From Hydrogenophaga sp. (lineage in GTDB: Bacteria; Pseudomonadota; Gammaproteobacteria; Burkholderiales; Burkholderiaceae_C): DNA of 64,000 bases. Positions 27,121 to 35,147 of this stretch are shown here, piece after piece; position 1 is the stretch's first letter, and each line of letters begins with the position of its first letter. The notes under the pieces are model-generated. The model searched no databases. It was not told the origin of the DNA and saw only the letters and a program-made list of their open reading frames with translations. The stretch spans positions 1-64,000 of the forward strand of contig NZ_JAUSOO010000133.1 of assembly GCF_030656115.1 (NCBI RefSeq). The letters are read 5' to 3'. The translations under genes were made by a program, and so were the position numbers.

Positions 27121-27603
27121 ATGGATCTGATTCTGTGGCGACATGCCGAAGCTCATGAGCACCCTGATCCATTGCTGGGCCGCCAGGGCGATGGGAAAGA
27201 CTTGGCCCGTCGCCTCACGCCGCGAGGTGAAAAGCAAGCCGCAAGAATGGCTGCTTGGCTTGATCGGCAGTTGCCGGCAGCAGCCCGCGTACTGACCAGT
27301 CCAGCTCAACGCACGGAGCAAACAGCGCTCGCGCTGGGCCGCAAATACAAAGTGTGTGAAGTTTTGGCTCCTGGAGGCGATCCACTTGCTTTGCTGGAGC
27401 TGGTTCAGTGGCCTCATGGCAAGTTGCCAGTGGTGGTGGTGGGTCACCAACCCACTCTGGGCCAGGTGATTTCGCGTTTGCTGGGCTTGAGCGAGGTTGA
27501 CTGCCCGGTAAAAAAAGGGGCAGTTTGGTGGTTTCGTCAGCGTGAGCGCGACGGTGCGGTGCAGACTGTGCTGGTCACGGTCCAGACACCTGAGTTGCTT
27601 TAG
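27121..27603 (+). CDS. sixA: Phosphohistidine phosphatase
   Basis: A small histidine phosphatase of 160 residues. The catalytic RHG-type motif is LILWRHAEAHEH at the N-terminus, with SPAQRTEQTAL and a second catalytic His in VVVVGHQPTLGQ. Family members dephosphorylate phosphohistidine in phosphorelay or PTS proteins. The coupling to ppk is common in proteobacteria. Confidence 0.93.
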   Translation: MDLILWRHAEAHEHPDPLLGRQGDGKDLARRLTPRGEKQAARMAAWLDRQLPAAARVLTSPAQRTEQTALALGRKYKVCEVLAPGGDPLALLELVQWPHGKLPVVVVGHQPTLGQVISRLLGLSEVDCPVKKGAVWWFRQRERDGAVQTVLVTVQTPELL

Positions 27604-27757
27604 GCGAGCAGACCAAGTCACCGTGAGTGAACGCGCCCCGTGCAGGGGCGTGCGAGGCGAAAACCTCCGGTGCAGCTTGGACTCGGGCGAAGGTTCGCAG
27701 CGCAGCAAATCGCTCAAAACGGTGGGTAAGCGCTGCGAGGGGAGCCTGCTGCGTCTC

Positions 27758-27810
27758 AAACCACCACCCTCTTCTGCAGCGATCACCGCAGAGGGCAGGG
27801 GTGGTTTTGG
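27758..27810. terminator. Bidirectional hairpin between sixA and the RHH/H1-like gene
   Basis: AAACCACCACCCTCTTCTGC pairs imperfectly with GCAGAGGGCAGGGGTGGTTTT. The plus strand ends in GGTTTTGGT and the minus strand in TTTGAG. It probably ends both converging transcripts, with a modest U-tract on each side. Confidence 0.6.
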
Positions 27811-27814
27811 TACT

Positions 27815-28405
27815 TCAGTCCTTTGAAGGTGTTTCTTCTGCTACAGGTGTCTGTACGGCGGGCTTGATTGCTTCGATCGAAACCGCTGTTTTTGGTACCG
27901 GCGTGCGCTTGATCACTGACTTTCTAGCCGCGGCGGGTTTGACCACCACTGCGTTTGGGGCAGCCGTTTTAGCGATGATCGATTTGGTCGCTGGCGAACG
28001 TTTGGCTGGCGCTTTTACCGTTTGTGTTGAAGCTGGCTTGGTCACTGGTTTTGCCGCTGCTTGAGTCGCAGGTTTCACCGAGATATTTGGGGCGGCTTTC
28101 ACCGCTTTGCGGGCAGCGGGTTCGCGGGTGAGCTTTGACGCTTGGGCTTCAGGCTCCTCGTTGATGGGGCGGCCCGTTTTCAGAGTGGGTACGGCGGCGA
28201 GGGCTGTCTTGTAGGCGTTGTCGTTCAAGCTTTGAAGCAATTTTAGGCCGGCGCGCAGCAATTCACTTTTTTTCACCGATGTGCCTAGCGCAATGGCTCG
28301 GGTTTTCATGTCTTCGATGAGCAAGAATTCGGCTTTGGGAATGGTAAAGCTGTCGCGAACAAGCTTGGACTTTTTGATGGGTGTCTTGTTGTGGGGGGTA
28401 GCCAT
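27815..28405 (-). CDS. Ribbon-helix-helix-like protein with histone-H1-like tail
   Basis: A 196-residue basic protein of unknown role. Residues 10-75 (VRDSFTIPKAEFLLIEDM, then TSVKKSELLRAGLKLLQ) suggest a beta strand followed by two helices of ribbon-helix-helix type. Residues 90-196 are a low-complexity Ala/Lys/Pro tract with repeated KPA, KAPAKR and KTA words, like the C-terminal tails of histone H1 or AlgP-type nucleoid proteins. Of three nearby in-frame starts, ATG 28405 has the best spacing from GGAA. It is transcribed towards sixA. The palindrome at 28435-28478 lies just upstream and could be its own operator. The RHH assignment is by eye. Confidence 0.6.
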   Translation of the reverse strand: MATPHNKTPIKKSKLVRDSFTIPKAEFLLIEDMKTRAIALGTSVKKSELLRAGLKLLQSLNDNAYKTALAAVPTLKTGRPINEEPEAQASKLTREPAARKAVKAAPNISVKPATQAAAKPVTKPASTQTVKAPAKRSPATKSIIAKTAAPNAVVVKPAAARKSVIKRTPVPKTAVSIEAIKPAVQTPVAEETPSKD

Positions 28406-28434
28406 AGGATGTTCCATAGAGTGATGTGTGGTCT

Positions 28435-28478
28435 GGAGCAACAGTATAAATCGTTTATACGGTTTATACTGTTGCTCC
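28435..28478. promoter_or_regulatory. 44-bp palindrome with three 9-bp phased GTTTATAC-like repeats
   Basis: A perfect 16-bp inverted repeat (GGAGCAACAGTATAAA and its complement at 28463-28478) encloses 12 bases. Within it GTATAAA (28444), GTTTATAC (28453) and GTTTATAC (28462) recur at an exact 9-base interval, the first inverted. It lies about 30 bases upstream of the RHH/H1-like gene and contains TATAAA/TATACT sequences that could be -10 boxes. I read it as an operator-promoter, not a terminator: there is no T-run. Confidence 0.6.
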
Positions 28479-28579
28479 AGGTTGTGTCAAAAAGATAAAA
28501 TTTCAGTGAGATGTTTGCTGGTGTGCAAGGCTCTATGACGTTTCGAGTGGGACTTGAGCATCCCAGCGAGTACACCATC

Positions 28580-28774
28580 TCAGTGGCTTGACAGCGTTTT
28601 GACCAAGTGCTCGAACGGATCCAGCGGAGAGTGGCTCGCCCACGAGATCCACTTCTTGAGCCCCGCCTGGGCCTCCTCAGGTGAGGTTGCCTGTACTGCG
28701 GCTTCGTAGATTTGGCGCAGTGCCGTCTTCATTCGCCAGACTCTTGCCGCTTTGAGGTGTGTGCTGCAAGGCAC
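28580..28774 (-). pseudogene. ISL3-family transposase C-terminal fragment
   Basis: The minus frame KAARVWRMKTALRQIYEAA, then WISWASHSPLDPFEHLVKTL, matches the C-terminal region of ISL3 transposases. After an in-frame stop the same frame goes on with DGVLAGMLKSHS, which resembles the next ISL3 motif, so a nonsense change has broken it. The catalytic core is missing. Upstream minus-strand sequence (28775-28960) is open but unrecognised. Confidence 0.6.
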
Positions 28775-29059
28775 ACGTGGTTTGCATGCGGCATCGCCCA
28801 GGTCAGGGAACGCCGGGTTTTGGCACCGAGCAAGCCCTGCTCCTGAGTCACAGCCTTGGTATTGGTCTTGAACTCGGCACTACCCGCCTGATCAAACAGC
28901 CTCGCGGGCAGCAACACCTTGAAAGGCTGCTTCTCCGCCCACGCCAGCCAGTTGACGAGCTCAGTTATGGGGTGCGGAATTTAGGGCCAAGGTCGGATTT
29001 GTGCAGAACGAGAGGGTTGTCGCAGGTCGTATTGACACGCAGGGGGCACAATAGAGTCT
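28775..29059. other. Unrecognised sequence upstream of the 2-hydroxyacid dehydrogenase
   Basis: A minus-strand frame containing ELVNWLAWAEKQPFKVLL and RLFDQAGSAEFKTNTKA spans about 28780-28960. I cannot assign it. It runs into the ISL3 fragment in another frame, so it is probably debris of a mobile element. Confidence 0.3.
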
Positions 29060-30067
29060 ATGAATATAGTGATCCTTGATGACTATCAGGACGCCGTGCG
29101 CAAGCTACGCTGCGCCGATAAGTTAGAGCCGTATCCGACAAAAGTCTTTACCAATACGGTTAAAGGTGTCGGACAACTCTCGGTGCGCCTGCGAGATGCA
29201 AATATCCTGGTGCTGATACGAGAACGAACGCAGGTCACGAGACAACTTGTCGAGAAACTGCCCCATCTGAAACTGATTGCGCAAACCGGACGCGTCGGTA
29301 CTCACTTGGATGTGACCGCCTGCACCGAACGGGGCATCGCCGTCGCGGAGGGGGTTGGCTCGCCCGTGTCCACCGCAGAGTTGACATGGGCATTGATCAT
29401 GGCTTCTATGCGCCGCATCCCACAATACGCGGCCAACCTGAAACATGGTGCCTGGCAGCAGTCAGGTCTCAAAGCATCGTCCATGCCTGTTAATTTTGGT
29501 CTGGGCATGGCGCTCAGGGGAAAGACGCTGGGTATCTGGAGCTATGGCCGCATTGGCTCTTTGGTGGCAAGCTATGGACGAGCGTTTGGTATGCGAGTCA
29601 TCGTCTGGGGTGGTGAAAACTCGAGAGCACTCGCACACGCCGATGGTTACGAAGTAGCGGTCAACAAAGAATATTTTTTCGAAGCCTCCGACGTGCTCTC
29701 GCTACACCTTCGCTTGGGAACAGGCAATACCGGGTGCGTCACGCTGGAAGACCTTTCGCGCATGAAGCCCACGTCTCTGCTGGTCAACACATCTCGTGCT
29801 GAACTCATTGCGCCAGAAGCCTTGCTGGCTGGTCTAAACCGAGGCCGTCCCGGAATGGCCGCTGTAGATGTCTTCGAATCTGAGCCGATTCTTCAAGGGC
29901 ATGCGCTACTCAGGCTCGAAAACTGCATTTGTACACCGCACATTGGTTATGTCGAGCAGGACAACTACGAAACCTACTTTGCTGCTGCCTTTGACAACAT
30001 CGTTAACTATATTAAAGGTACGCCAACCAGCATCGTGAACCCTGGTGCCTTGCAGGTTCGACGCTGA
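29060..30067 (+). CDS. D-isomer-specific 2-hydroxyacid dehydrogenase family protein
   Basis: A 335-residue NAD(P)-dependent dehydrogenase. The nucleotide-binding segment is LGIWSYGRIGSLVASYG, with a Tyr-Gly variant of GxGxxG. The substrate-binding Arg region is SLLVNTSRAELI, and the catalytic pair is near VDVFESEPI and CTPHIGYVEQ (Glu and His). The length is normal and the frame intact, so it may be functional even though transposase fragments lie on both sides. It resembles SerA/PdxB-like proteins, but the substrate cannot be told. Possibly horizontally acquired (inference). Confidence 0.88.
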   Translation: MNIVILDDYQDAVRKLRCADKLEPYPTKVFTNTVKGVGQLSVRLRDANILVLIRERTQVTRQLVEKLPHLKLIAQTGRVGTHLDVTACTERGIAVAEGVGSPVSTAELTWALIMASMRRIPQYAANLKHGAWQQSGLKASSMPVNFGLGMALRGKTLGIWSYGRIGSLVASYGRAFGMRVIVWGGENSRALAHADGYEVAVNKEYFFEASDVLSLHLRLGTGNTGCVTLEDLSRMKPTSLLVNTSRAELIAPEALLAGLNRGRPGMAAVDVFESEPILQGHALLRLENCICTPHIGYVEQDNYETYFAAAFDNIVNYIKGTPTSIVNPGALQVRR

Positions 30068-30262
30068 CGCCGAGGACCTGCAAAGAATGCATTGGCTGCA
30101 TGAGTCGCTTTCTCCACGGTAGTGGAGTTGGTGTCGCTGGGGCTGCGCCCGAGCTTGCATGCTGCGGCACAGAAGGCAGTCCATCGGCCGGTGTCGCTGG
30201 CGGCGGCTTTATGACAGGGTCAACCTATTTCCGGCAGTTGAAGTCATCTCGTTATAAACAAA

Positions 30263-30720
30263 TCACCCCATCATCCCGAACTCACGGGCGAATCGGGCGC
30301 CCTGAACAAAGACGGCAATATCCCTCATGCCCAGTCAGAGTGTTTTGGCCCCCGGCGAGCCATCGCTCTTTCTGCCCAGAAAGCTCTCCCAGCTGGGCAA
30401 TCAACAGGATCACCGTGTTGGCTGTCAGCACCGTCTTGGGCACCGCTTTCTTGTTCCGGATGAAGGGCGCACGCCATTCATCGGCCTCAAACAGCAGGTC
30501 CGTCGGTAAGTCCGGCAAGGTGCGCCCCAGGCGCATGAGGCGGTTGATGCGCCAGGCAATGACCATGTGTAGAGTCAGCGCCGTCTGCAGCTTTTTGATG
30601 TCACTGAGCTGGAGTTTTTCCACCTGCAACCCGGCTCTATTGCCCACTCCAGCGCCACGCGTGCCATCGCGCTCTCACCGGTGCATGTTTTTCGAATCGG
30701 GCAAGGAGTTCTTCTGGCAT
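30263..30720 (-). pseudogene. IS4-family transposase, internally deleted
   Basis: The minus strand starts at 30720 with MPEELLARFEKHAPV, a typical IS4 N-terminus. It then jumps, after loss of the DDE core, to the C-terminal KLQLSDIKKLQTALTLHMVIAWR, PDLPTDLLFEADEWRAPFI and a shifted GMRDIAVFVQGARFA ending at 30263. A TGA replaces the usual Trp before LGMRD. At least one frameshift, one stop and a large internal deletion make it inactive. Confidence 0.8.
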
Positions 30721-30790
30721 GAGCGGCATTCCATGTTTCTACTTCTCAAGTGGCAATTCCCCACAAAGACCTTGAAAGAGATGCTCTTTA

Positions 30791-31346
30791 GAGCCCGTTC
30801 ACGATCTATCTGAGTGGCCTGAAAATACCAAGATGAGGAAGCAATACGACAGTGATATCAGCCGAGAGAAGTTCGAGGGAATTTTGCCTTTGCTGCATAG
30901 CGGACGGCGGCTGCACGAAGCCCACCACAGTGGATTTGTTTGAGGTGTTCTGCGCGGTGCACGCGTACGTTGCCAAATCCTGCCACATGCGATTGCGGGG
31001 ACCGCCACCGAGGGAGCTATCAAAGGGGTCTTGCCGGCGATAAGCCACGGGAGATCCGTCTGGGGCAAGTCAAAAGCCTGCTGGCCGACAGTGGCTATGT
31101 GGGCAAGCCCTTTGCGCTGGGTGTGCGGGAGATCTTGGGTGATCAAGTCATAGTGCAAATGGCCAAGCGCAGCGAACTGCACAGGTTTGCGGTGATCCCC
31201 TGGCGGTGGGTGGTCGAACGCAGCTTTGCCAGGCAGGAGAAGAGCCGGCGGTTGTGGAAGAGCTGCGAGCGAAGATCAATGTCCGTCTGCAGTTCATCCA
31301 CTTGGCTTTCCTGAGTGTGCGGCTCAGGAGAGCGTGAACATGCTTT
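30791..31346 (+). mobile_element. IS5-family element remnant with broken transposase
   Basis: A left inverted-repeat-like end GAGCCCGTTCACGATCT (30791-30807) is answered by a degraded AGCGTGAACATGCT (31331-31344). Inside, the frame from 30833 begins MRKQYDSDISREKFEGILPL and stops. The C-terminal part SLLADSGYVGKPFALGVREI and FAVIPWRWVVERSFARQEK lies in another frame. The middle third is deleted. It is inactive. Confidence 0.8.
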
Positions 31347-31391
31347 TAGGTCTTCACGGCTTTAGCGGTAACGTCTATCCTACGGATGCCA

Positions 31392-31430
31392 CAAAGAAAA
31401 ACGGATTAGCTCAGTGCTGAGCTAATCCGT
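31392..31430 (-). terminator. Intrinsic terminator of tRNA-Pro
   Basis: A perfect 14-bp inverted repeat, ACGGATTAGCTCAG and its complement at 31401-31430, is followed on the minus strand by TTTTCTTT. It begins 10 bases beyond the tRNA 3' end. Confidence 0.9.
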
Positions 31431-31439
31431 TGATTTTAT

Positions 31440-31516
31440 TGGTCGGCGTGGCGGGATTCGAACTCGCGACCCCTTGCACCCCATGCAAGTGCGCTACCAG
31501 GCTGCGCTACACGCCG
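31440..31516 (-). tRNA. tRNA-Pro (anticodon GGG)
   Basis: A 77-base tRNA. CGGCGTG pairs with CACGCCG, the D-arm contains AGCGCAGCCTGGTAGCGC, the anticodon loop is ATGGGGT (GGG) between CTTGC and GCAAG, the T-loop is GTTCGAATC, and ACCA is encoded at the 3' end. It decodes CCC/CCU. It lies downstream of merR on the same strand, the usual arrangement in Burkholderiales. Confidence 0.97.
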
Positions 31517-31552
31517 ACAAGACTCATATTATAGACTGGGAATCGACAGATT

Positions 31553-32026
31553 TCAGACTCGCACCAGAAGAAGCTCGCGAATTTCTACCAGTTCACGCCG
31601 TATGTCTCCCAACATGGTCAGAGGAACACGATCAACCAAGTCCGACGAACGTTCGGTCGGGACTGCTTCAAAGTTTTCATCGAACAGTACTTGTGCATCC
31701 ATGTCTGCTGCCAGCTCAGTGACATCCATTGCTTGATAAGCCCCGTGACGAAACCTGTCACGTTCGGTTTGAACGATCTCTTGCAGCTTGTTGCGTGCAC
31801 CACTGATCGTGAACCCTTGGTCATACAGGAGTTCGCGGATACGCCGAATCATGAGCACTTCGTGGTGCTGGTAATAGCGACGATTACCACGCCGCTTCAT
31901 CGGACGCAGTTGAGTAAATTCCTGCTCCCAATAGCGAAGTACGTGCGGCTTAACTCCACATAACTCACCAACCTCACCAATGGTGAAGTAGCGTTTGGCC
32001 GGGATGGCTGGGAGTTTTTTTTCCAT
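31553..32026 (-). CDS. MerR-family transcriptional regulator (ihfA-associated type)
   Basis: A 157-residue DNA-binding protein. The winged HTH YFTIGEVGELCGVKPHVLRYWEQEF is at residues 10-34, followed by RRYYQHHEVLMIRRIRELL and a coiled coil with no metal-binding Cys. This is the short MerR-like protein normally encoded right after ihfA in the pheST-ihfA-merR-tRNA-Pro block. ATG 32026 (MEKKLPAIPAKRYF) is the conserved start, with no obvious ribosome site. Here the sequence upstream is not ihfA, so the gene has been cut away from its normal operon. Confidence 0.92.
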   Translation of the reverse strand: MEKKLPAIPAKRYFTIGEVGELCGVKPHVLRYWEQEFTQLRPMKRRGNRRYYQHHEVLMIRRIRELLYDQGFTISGARNKLQEIVQTERDRFRHGAYQAMDVTELAADMDAQVLFDENFEAVPTERSSDLVDRVPLTMLGDIRRELVEIRELLLVRV

Positions 32027-32701
32027 ATAAATCAAAGCTGTATAGCTCAAAACTTGGAATTAACTCTAACACAGCAAACGCTGAGCGGATGCGGCCCTGT
32101 GGTGCCTGACCGATGAGAGCATGGCGCTGTCCGAGAGTACGCTATCCACGAACAGTTTCATGCAGAGTTCAAGAGTGGCATGGACTTGGGGTGTTGGCCC
32201 CGCAGCAAATTTGACACCAACTTCCTGGTCTGTGCGTAGGCGGCGCTGTCCATGAGCATCCTGCGTTTGACTGGACAGAGCGCGTTGTTCTGGGAAGAGG
32301 CGCCACAAAGCCAAGCGCAGGCAGATGAAAGCTGTGATCTGATCTTACGCAGAGGTGGTCTGAATCTCTCTGTAAGTTGGAGGTTGGTACTGGTGCCATT
32401 GATGAGCGGTTTGATTCGCTGGGCAAAGGTGTTGTGCGTGGCTTTGACGCTGAGGCATTCGGGCTTGCAGGTGGCAACGACGGCCATGAAGACATGGTGG
32501 TTTTGGGTTCGCCAGGTCTGGGCACATCCTTGACATGCATCCACAAATCCTTGGGGGTTCCGTCCCTCCCAGGCAGAAGCCTCGCCGCCCAATCCCTCCA
32601 GGTCAGTTAAACCAATCAACCAACCTCCACGATTTCTGGGGCTGTTTACCTTGAGGCGGCCACTTTTTTGGGCAAGGTCACACCATGCTGGGCTGCGGAC
32701 C
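32027..32701. other. Debris region where ihfA would be expected
   Basis: About 675 bases with no recognisable gene on either strand. Several overlapping open frames (for example a 237-codon frame on the minus strand) have no family motifs, no ribosome sites and odd composition. The region probably derives from a decayed insertion or rearrangement that removed ihfA from beside merR. Confidence 0.5.
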
Positions 32702-32733
32702 AAAAAAAAGCCCCCGCTTTGCAGCGAGGGCTT
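32702..32733 (-). terminator. Intrinsic terminator downstream of the phasin gene
   Basis: On the minus strand AAGCCCTCGCT-GCAA-AGCGGGGGCTT is followed by eight Ts. It lies about 170 bases past the phasin stop, on the same strand. Confidence 0.85.
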
Positions 32734-32904
32734 AAGGGGTCCGATGAAATCGAATTTCGAAAAGGACCCGAGGAGACAACCAGAAAAAACAGTCTTGATG
32801 TTCAAGCGCCGCCTTTTGAGGTCAAGCGCATCGTGCAGTAGAACCAGTATCAACGCATTGACCGAAGTCAAGTGGCTGGATCAACCACACAATGGCCACT
32901 CAAT

Positions 32905-33447
32905 TCAGCGCTTCTTGGCAACCGTCTTCGATGCGTTCACAGCGGAAGAGGTCACGGTGTTGAAGTTGGCTTCGGCCATTTCGGTGGCTTGCTTGACAGC
33001 CTTTTGAACCGATTCCATGGCGTTGTTGGCAGCAGACACGGCGCTCTTCATCACGGCCACGGCGGTTTCGGAACCGGCAGGTGCGTTCTTGGAAGCGTTG
33101 TCCACAACCGACATGAATTTCTTCTGTGCGTCGGTGGCCTGGGCTTCAGCAGCTTTGCCGAATTCGGCGCTGGTGCCCGAAGCGATGTCGTACAGGTGGC
33201 GGCTGTAAGCCACGGCCTTCTCGGCCAGAGGCTGCATCAGGCTGGCTTGCAGCGTCAGCAGTTCCTGTGCGTCTTTCACGCTCAGCATGGCCTGGGTGCT
33301 GTTGGCGGACTCGGACAGGGCAGCTTTGGTTGCTTGCACGTTGAGTTCGACCAGTTTTTCCACGCCTTCGAATGCTTTTTGGGTCAGGCCAAAAATGGTC
33401 TCGATGTTGGCTTTTTGGGCTGCAACGATTTGTTCTGCGGTCAACAT
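32905..33447 (-). CDS. phaP: Phasin (PHA granule-associated protein)
   Basis: A small helical amphipathic protein of 180 residues that coats polyhydroxyalkanoate granules. The N-terminus [20 protein letters not shown] and the region [19 protein letters not shown] are typical of the PhaP/phasin_2 family; the C-terminus is Ala/Lys rich. Two ATGs occur six bases apart. The second (33447) has AGGAG seven bases upstream, while the first lies against it. It is a single gene with its own terminator. Paired TGCGCTGCA motifs upstream may be regulator sites. Confidence 0.93.
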   Translation of the reverse strand: MLTAEQIVAAQKANIETIFGLTQKAFEGVEKLVELNVQATKAALSESANSTQAMLSVKDAQELLTLQASLMQPLAEKAVAYSRHLYDIASGTSAEFGKAAEAQATDAQKKFMSVVDNASKNAPAGSETAVAVMKSAVSAANNAMESVQKAVKQATEMAEANFNTVTSSAVNASKTVAKKR

Positions 33448-33534
33448 ATTCATACTCCTAAACTTTGAACTAAGGTTTAGTTGAAGGCTGCTGGGAACTT
33501 CGCGCTGTCTGTACGCTTTTGTTATTGTTCGCTT

Positions 33535-33610
33535 TGCTGCGCTGCAACATGAGACCCAATTATAGGGATAACCCCAGACTGTGCAAGCATTTTTTGTTGC
33601 GCTGCAGCAT
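33535..33610. promoter_or_regulatory. Repeated TGCGCTGCARCAT motifs upstream of phaP
   Basis: TGCTGCGCTGCAACAT (33535-33550) and GTTGCGCTGCAGCAT (33596-33610) are near-identical, 61 bases apart, and lie 90-160 bases upstream of the phasin start. Each has partial dyad symmetry (TGC...GCA). PhaR, the PHA-responsive repressor of phasins, binds GCA/TGC-rich sites in related bacteria, so these are candidate PhaR operators. Confidence 0.4.
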
Positions 33611-33702
33611 TTTAGGCCGTGGCTTCTAAAACCGGGTCTTGCCAACCCGGTTTCAAAGGGTTGACACAATCGAAAACTCCTTTCTCTCCAGTTTTCCAGT
33701 TC

Positions 33703-34701
33703 GTGCACGCTTTCTACGCCGACCATTTTGTGCTTCCGCTGCCTGACGGGCACCGATTTCCCATGGCCAAGTACGCCCGCCTGCGCGAGCGTCTGAGTTC
33801 TGAGTTGCCCCAAGTGCAGATGCACGAGGCGATGGCCGCGAGCGATGGTGAGCTGGCCCTGGTGCACACGCCCGACTACATCGCGGCGGTGGCGCAGGGG
33901 TCGCTGAGTGCCGCTGTCCAGCGAGAGATCGGGTTTCCCTGGAGCCCGGCCATGGCCGAGCGAGCGCGCCGGTCGGTGGGGGCCACGCTGCAGGCTTGCC
34001 GCAGCGCCATGGGCGGCGCGGGCCTGGCGGCGAACCTGGCCGGTGGCACCCACCACGCCTACGCCGACAAGGGCAGTGGTTTCTGTGTGTTCAACGACGC
34101 TGCCGTGGCCGCCCGGCTCATGCAGGCGGAACACGCACGCAGCCACCGGGCACGTGGGCCGTTGCGGGTGGCCATCGTGGATCTGGACGTGCACCAAGGC
34201 AACGGCACGGCCCGCATTTTTGCCAACGATCCGTCGGTGTTCACGCTGTCGCTGCACGGCGCCAAAAATTTTCCGTTTCGCAAAGAGCCCAGCGACCTGG
34301 ACGTGGAGTTGCCCGACGGCTGCGATGATGCGACATACATGGAGGCGCTGGAGCGGGCGCTGGACGAGCTGACCCAGCGCTTCGAGCCGGGGCTGGTGAT
34401 TTACCTGGCTGGCGCCGACTCCCACGAGGGCGACCGCCTGGGGCGGCTGAAGCTGAGCTACGACGGCATGGAGGCGCGCGACCGACGCGTGATGGACTGG
34501 GCCTGGCAGCGCCGGGTGCCTCTGGCCTTCACCATGGCCGGCGGCTACGGCCACGACATGGAGACCACCGTGCAGGTGCAGATGCACACCTACCGCACCG
34601 CACTGGCCTACCACCAGCGCTGGCAGGCGCTGCAGCCCACAAAGCCGCCGACCGAGGCGACAGCGCCACCCGTCGCGCACTGGCACAATGCCGCGCCATG
34701 A
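33703..34701 (+). CDS. Histone deacetylase-family (AcuC/HDAC-like) amidohydrolase
   Basis: Predicted zinc-dependent deacetylase of 332 residues, acting on acetyl-lysine, acetylpolyamine or similar amides. Active-site motifs are [19 protein letters not shown] (His-His pair), [16 protein letters not shown] (zinc ligands Asp and His), [14 protein letters not shown] (zinc Asp) and AGGYGHDME. No ATG fits the conserved N-terminus; GTG at 33703 gives [21 protein letters not shown] longer GTG start at 33619 is not supported by homology. It is the first of three genes joined by ATGA overlaps. Confidence 0.9.
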   Translation: MHAFYADHFVLPLPDGHRFPMAKYARLRERLSSELPQVQMHEAMAASDGELALVHTPDYIAAVAQGSLSAAVQREIGFPWSPAMAERARRSVGATLQACRSAMGGAGLAANLAGGTHHAYADKGSGFCVFNDAAVAARLMQAEHARSHRARGPLRVAIVDLDVHQGNGTARIFANDPSVFTLSLHGAKNFPFRKEPSDLDVELPDGCDDATYMEALERALDELTQRFEPGLVIYLAGADSHEGDRLGRLKLSYDGMEARDRRVMDWAWQRRVPLAFTMAGGYGHDMETTVQVQMHTYRTALAYHQRWQALQPTKPPTEATAPPVAHWHNAAP

Positions 34702-35147
34702 GCCACGCCGCACCCACCGCCCGCCCGCAAGCCCACCCGCGCAGCCACTACCGTGTGTTCCGCAGCATCGGCACCCGCTGGGCCGACAACGACGTCTACG
34801 GCCACGTGAACAACGTGGTGTACTACAGCTGGTTTGACACGGCGGTCAACGCCCACCTGATCGAGCAGGGCGCGCTGGACATCCACGCTGGCCCGGTGAT
34901 CGGGCTGGTGATCGAGACCCAGTGCAATTACTTTGCTCCGCTGGCTTTTCCGCAAACCGTGCACGCCGGCCTGCGCGTGGCGCACCTGGGAACGTCCAGT
35001 GTGCGTTACGAGGTGGGCCTGTTTGCCGAAGACAGCGACACCGCCGCCGCCTGCGGCCATTTTGTGCATGTGTATGTGGACCGCGAAACGCGCCGCCCGG
35101 TGCCGCTGCCCGAACCCCTGAAACAAACCCTGGAGACTTTGCGATGA
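34698..35147 (+). CDS. Hotdog-fold acyl-CoA thioesterase (4HBT family)
   Basis: A 149-residue cytoplasmic thioesterase. The catalytic-Asp motif [20 protein letters not shown] is close to the 4-hydroxybenzoyl-CoA thioesterase/YbgC signature. It starts within the stop of the deacetylase gene (ATGA) and ends in the same way with the next gene. Substrate is unknown; it probably hydrolyses short or aromatic acyl-CoAs. Confidence 0.9.
   Translation: MSHAAPTARPQAHPRSHYRVFRSIGTRWADNDVYGHVNNVVYYSWFDTAVNAHLIEQGALDIHAGPVIGLVIETQCNYFAPLAFPQTVHAGLRVAHLGTSSVRYEVGLFAEDSDTAAACGHFVHVYVDRETRRPVPLPEPLKQTLETLR

Noticed and set aside
32158..32871. 237-codon minus-strand open frame
   Set aside because: No homology I recognise, no ribosome site, and it crosses the phasin terminator; treated as debris.
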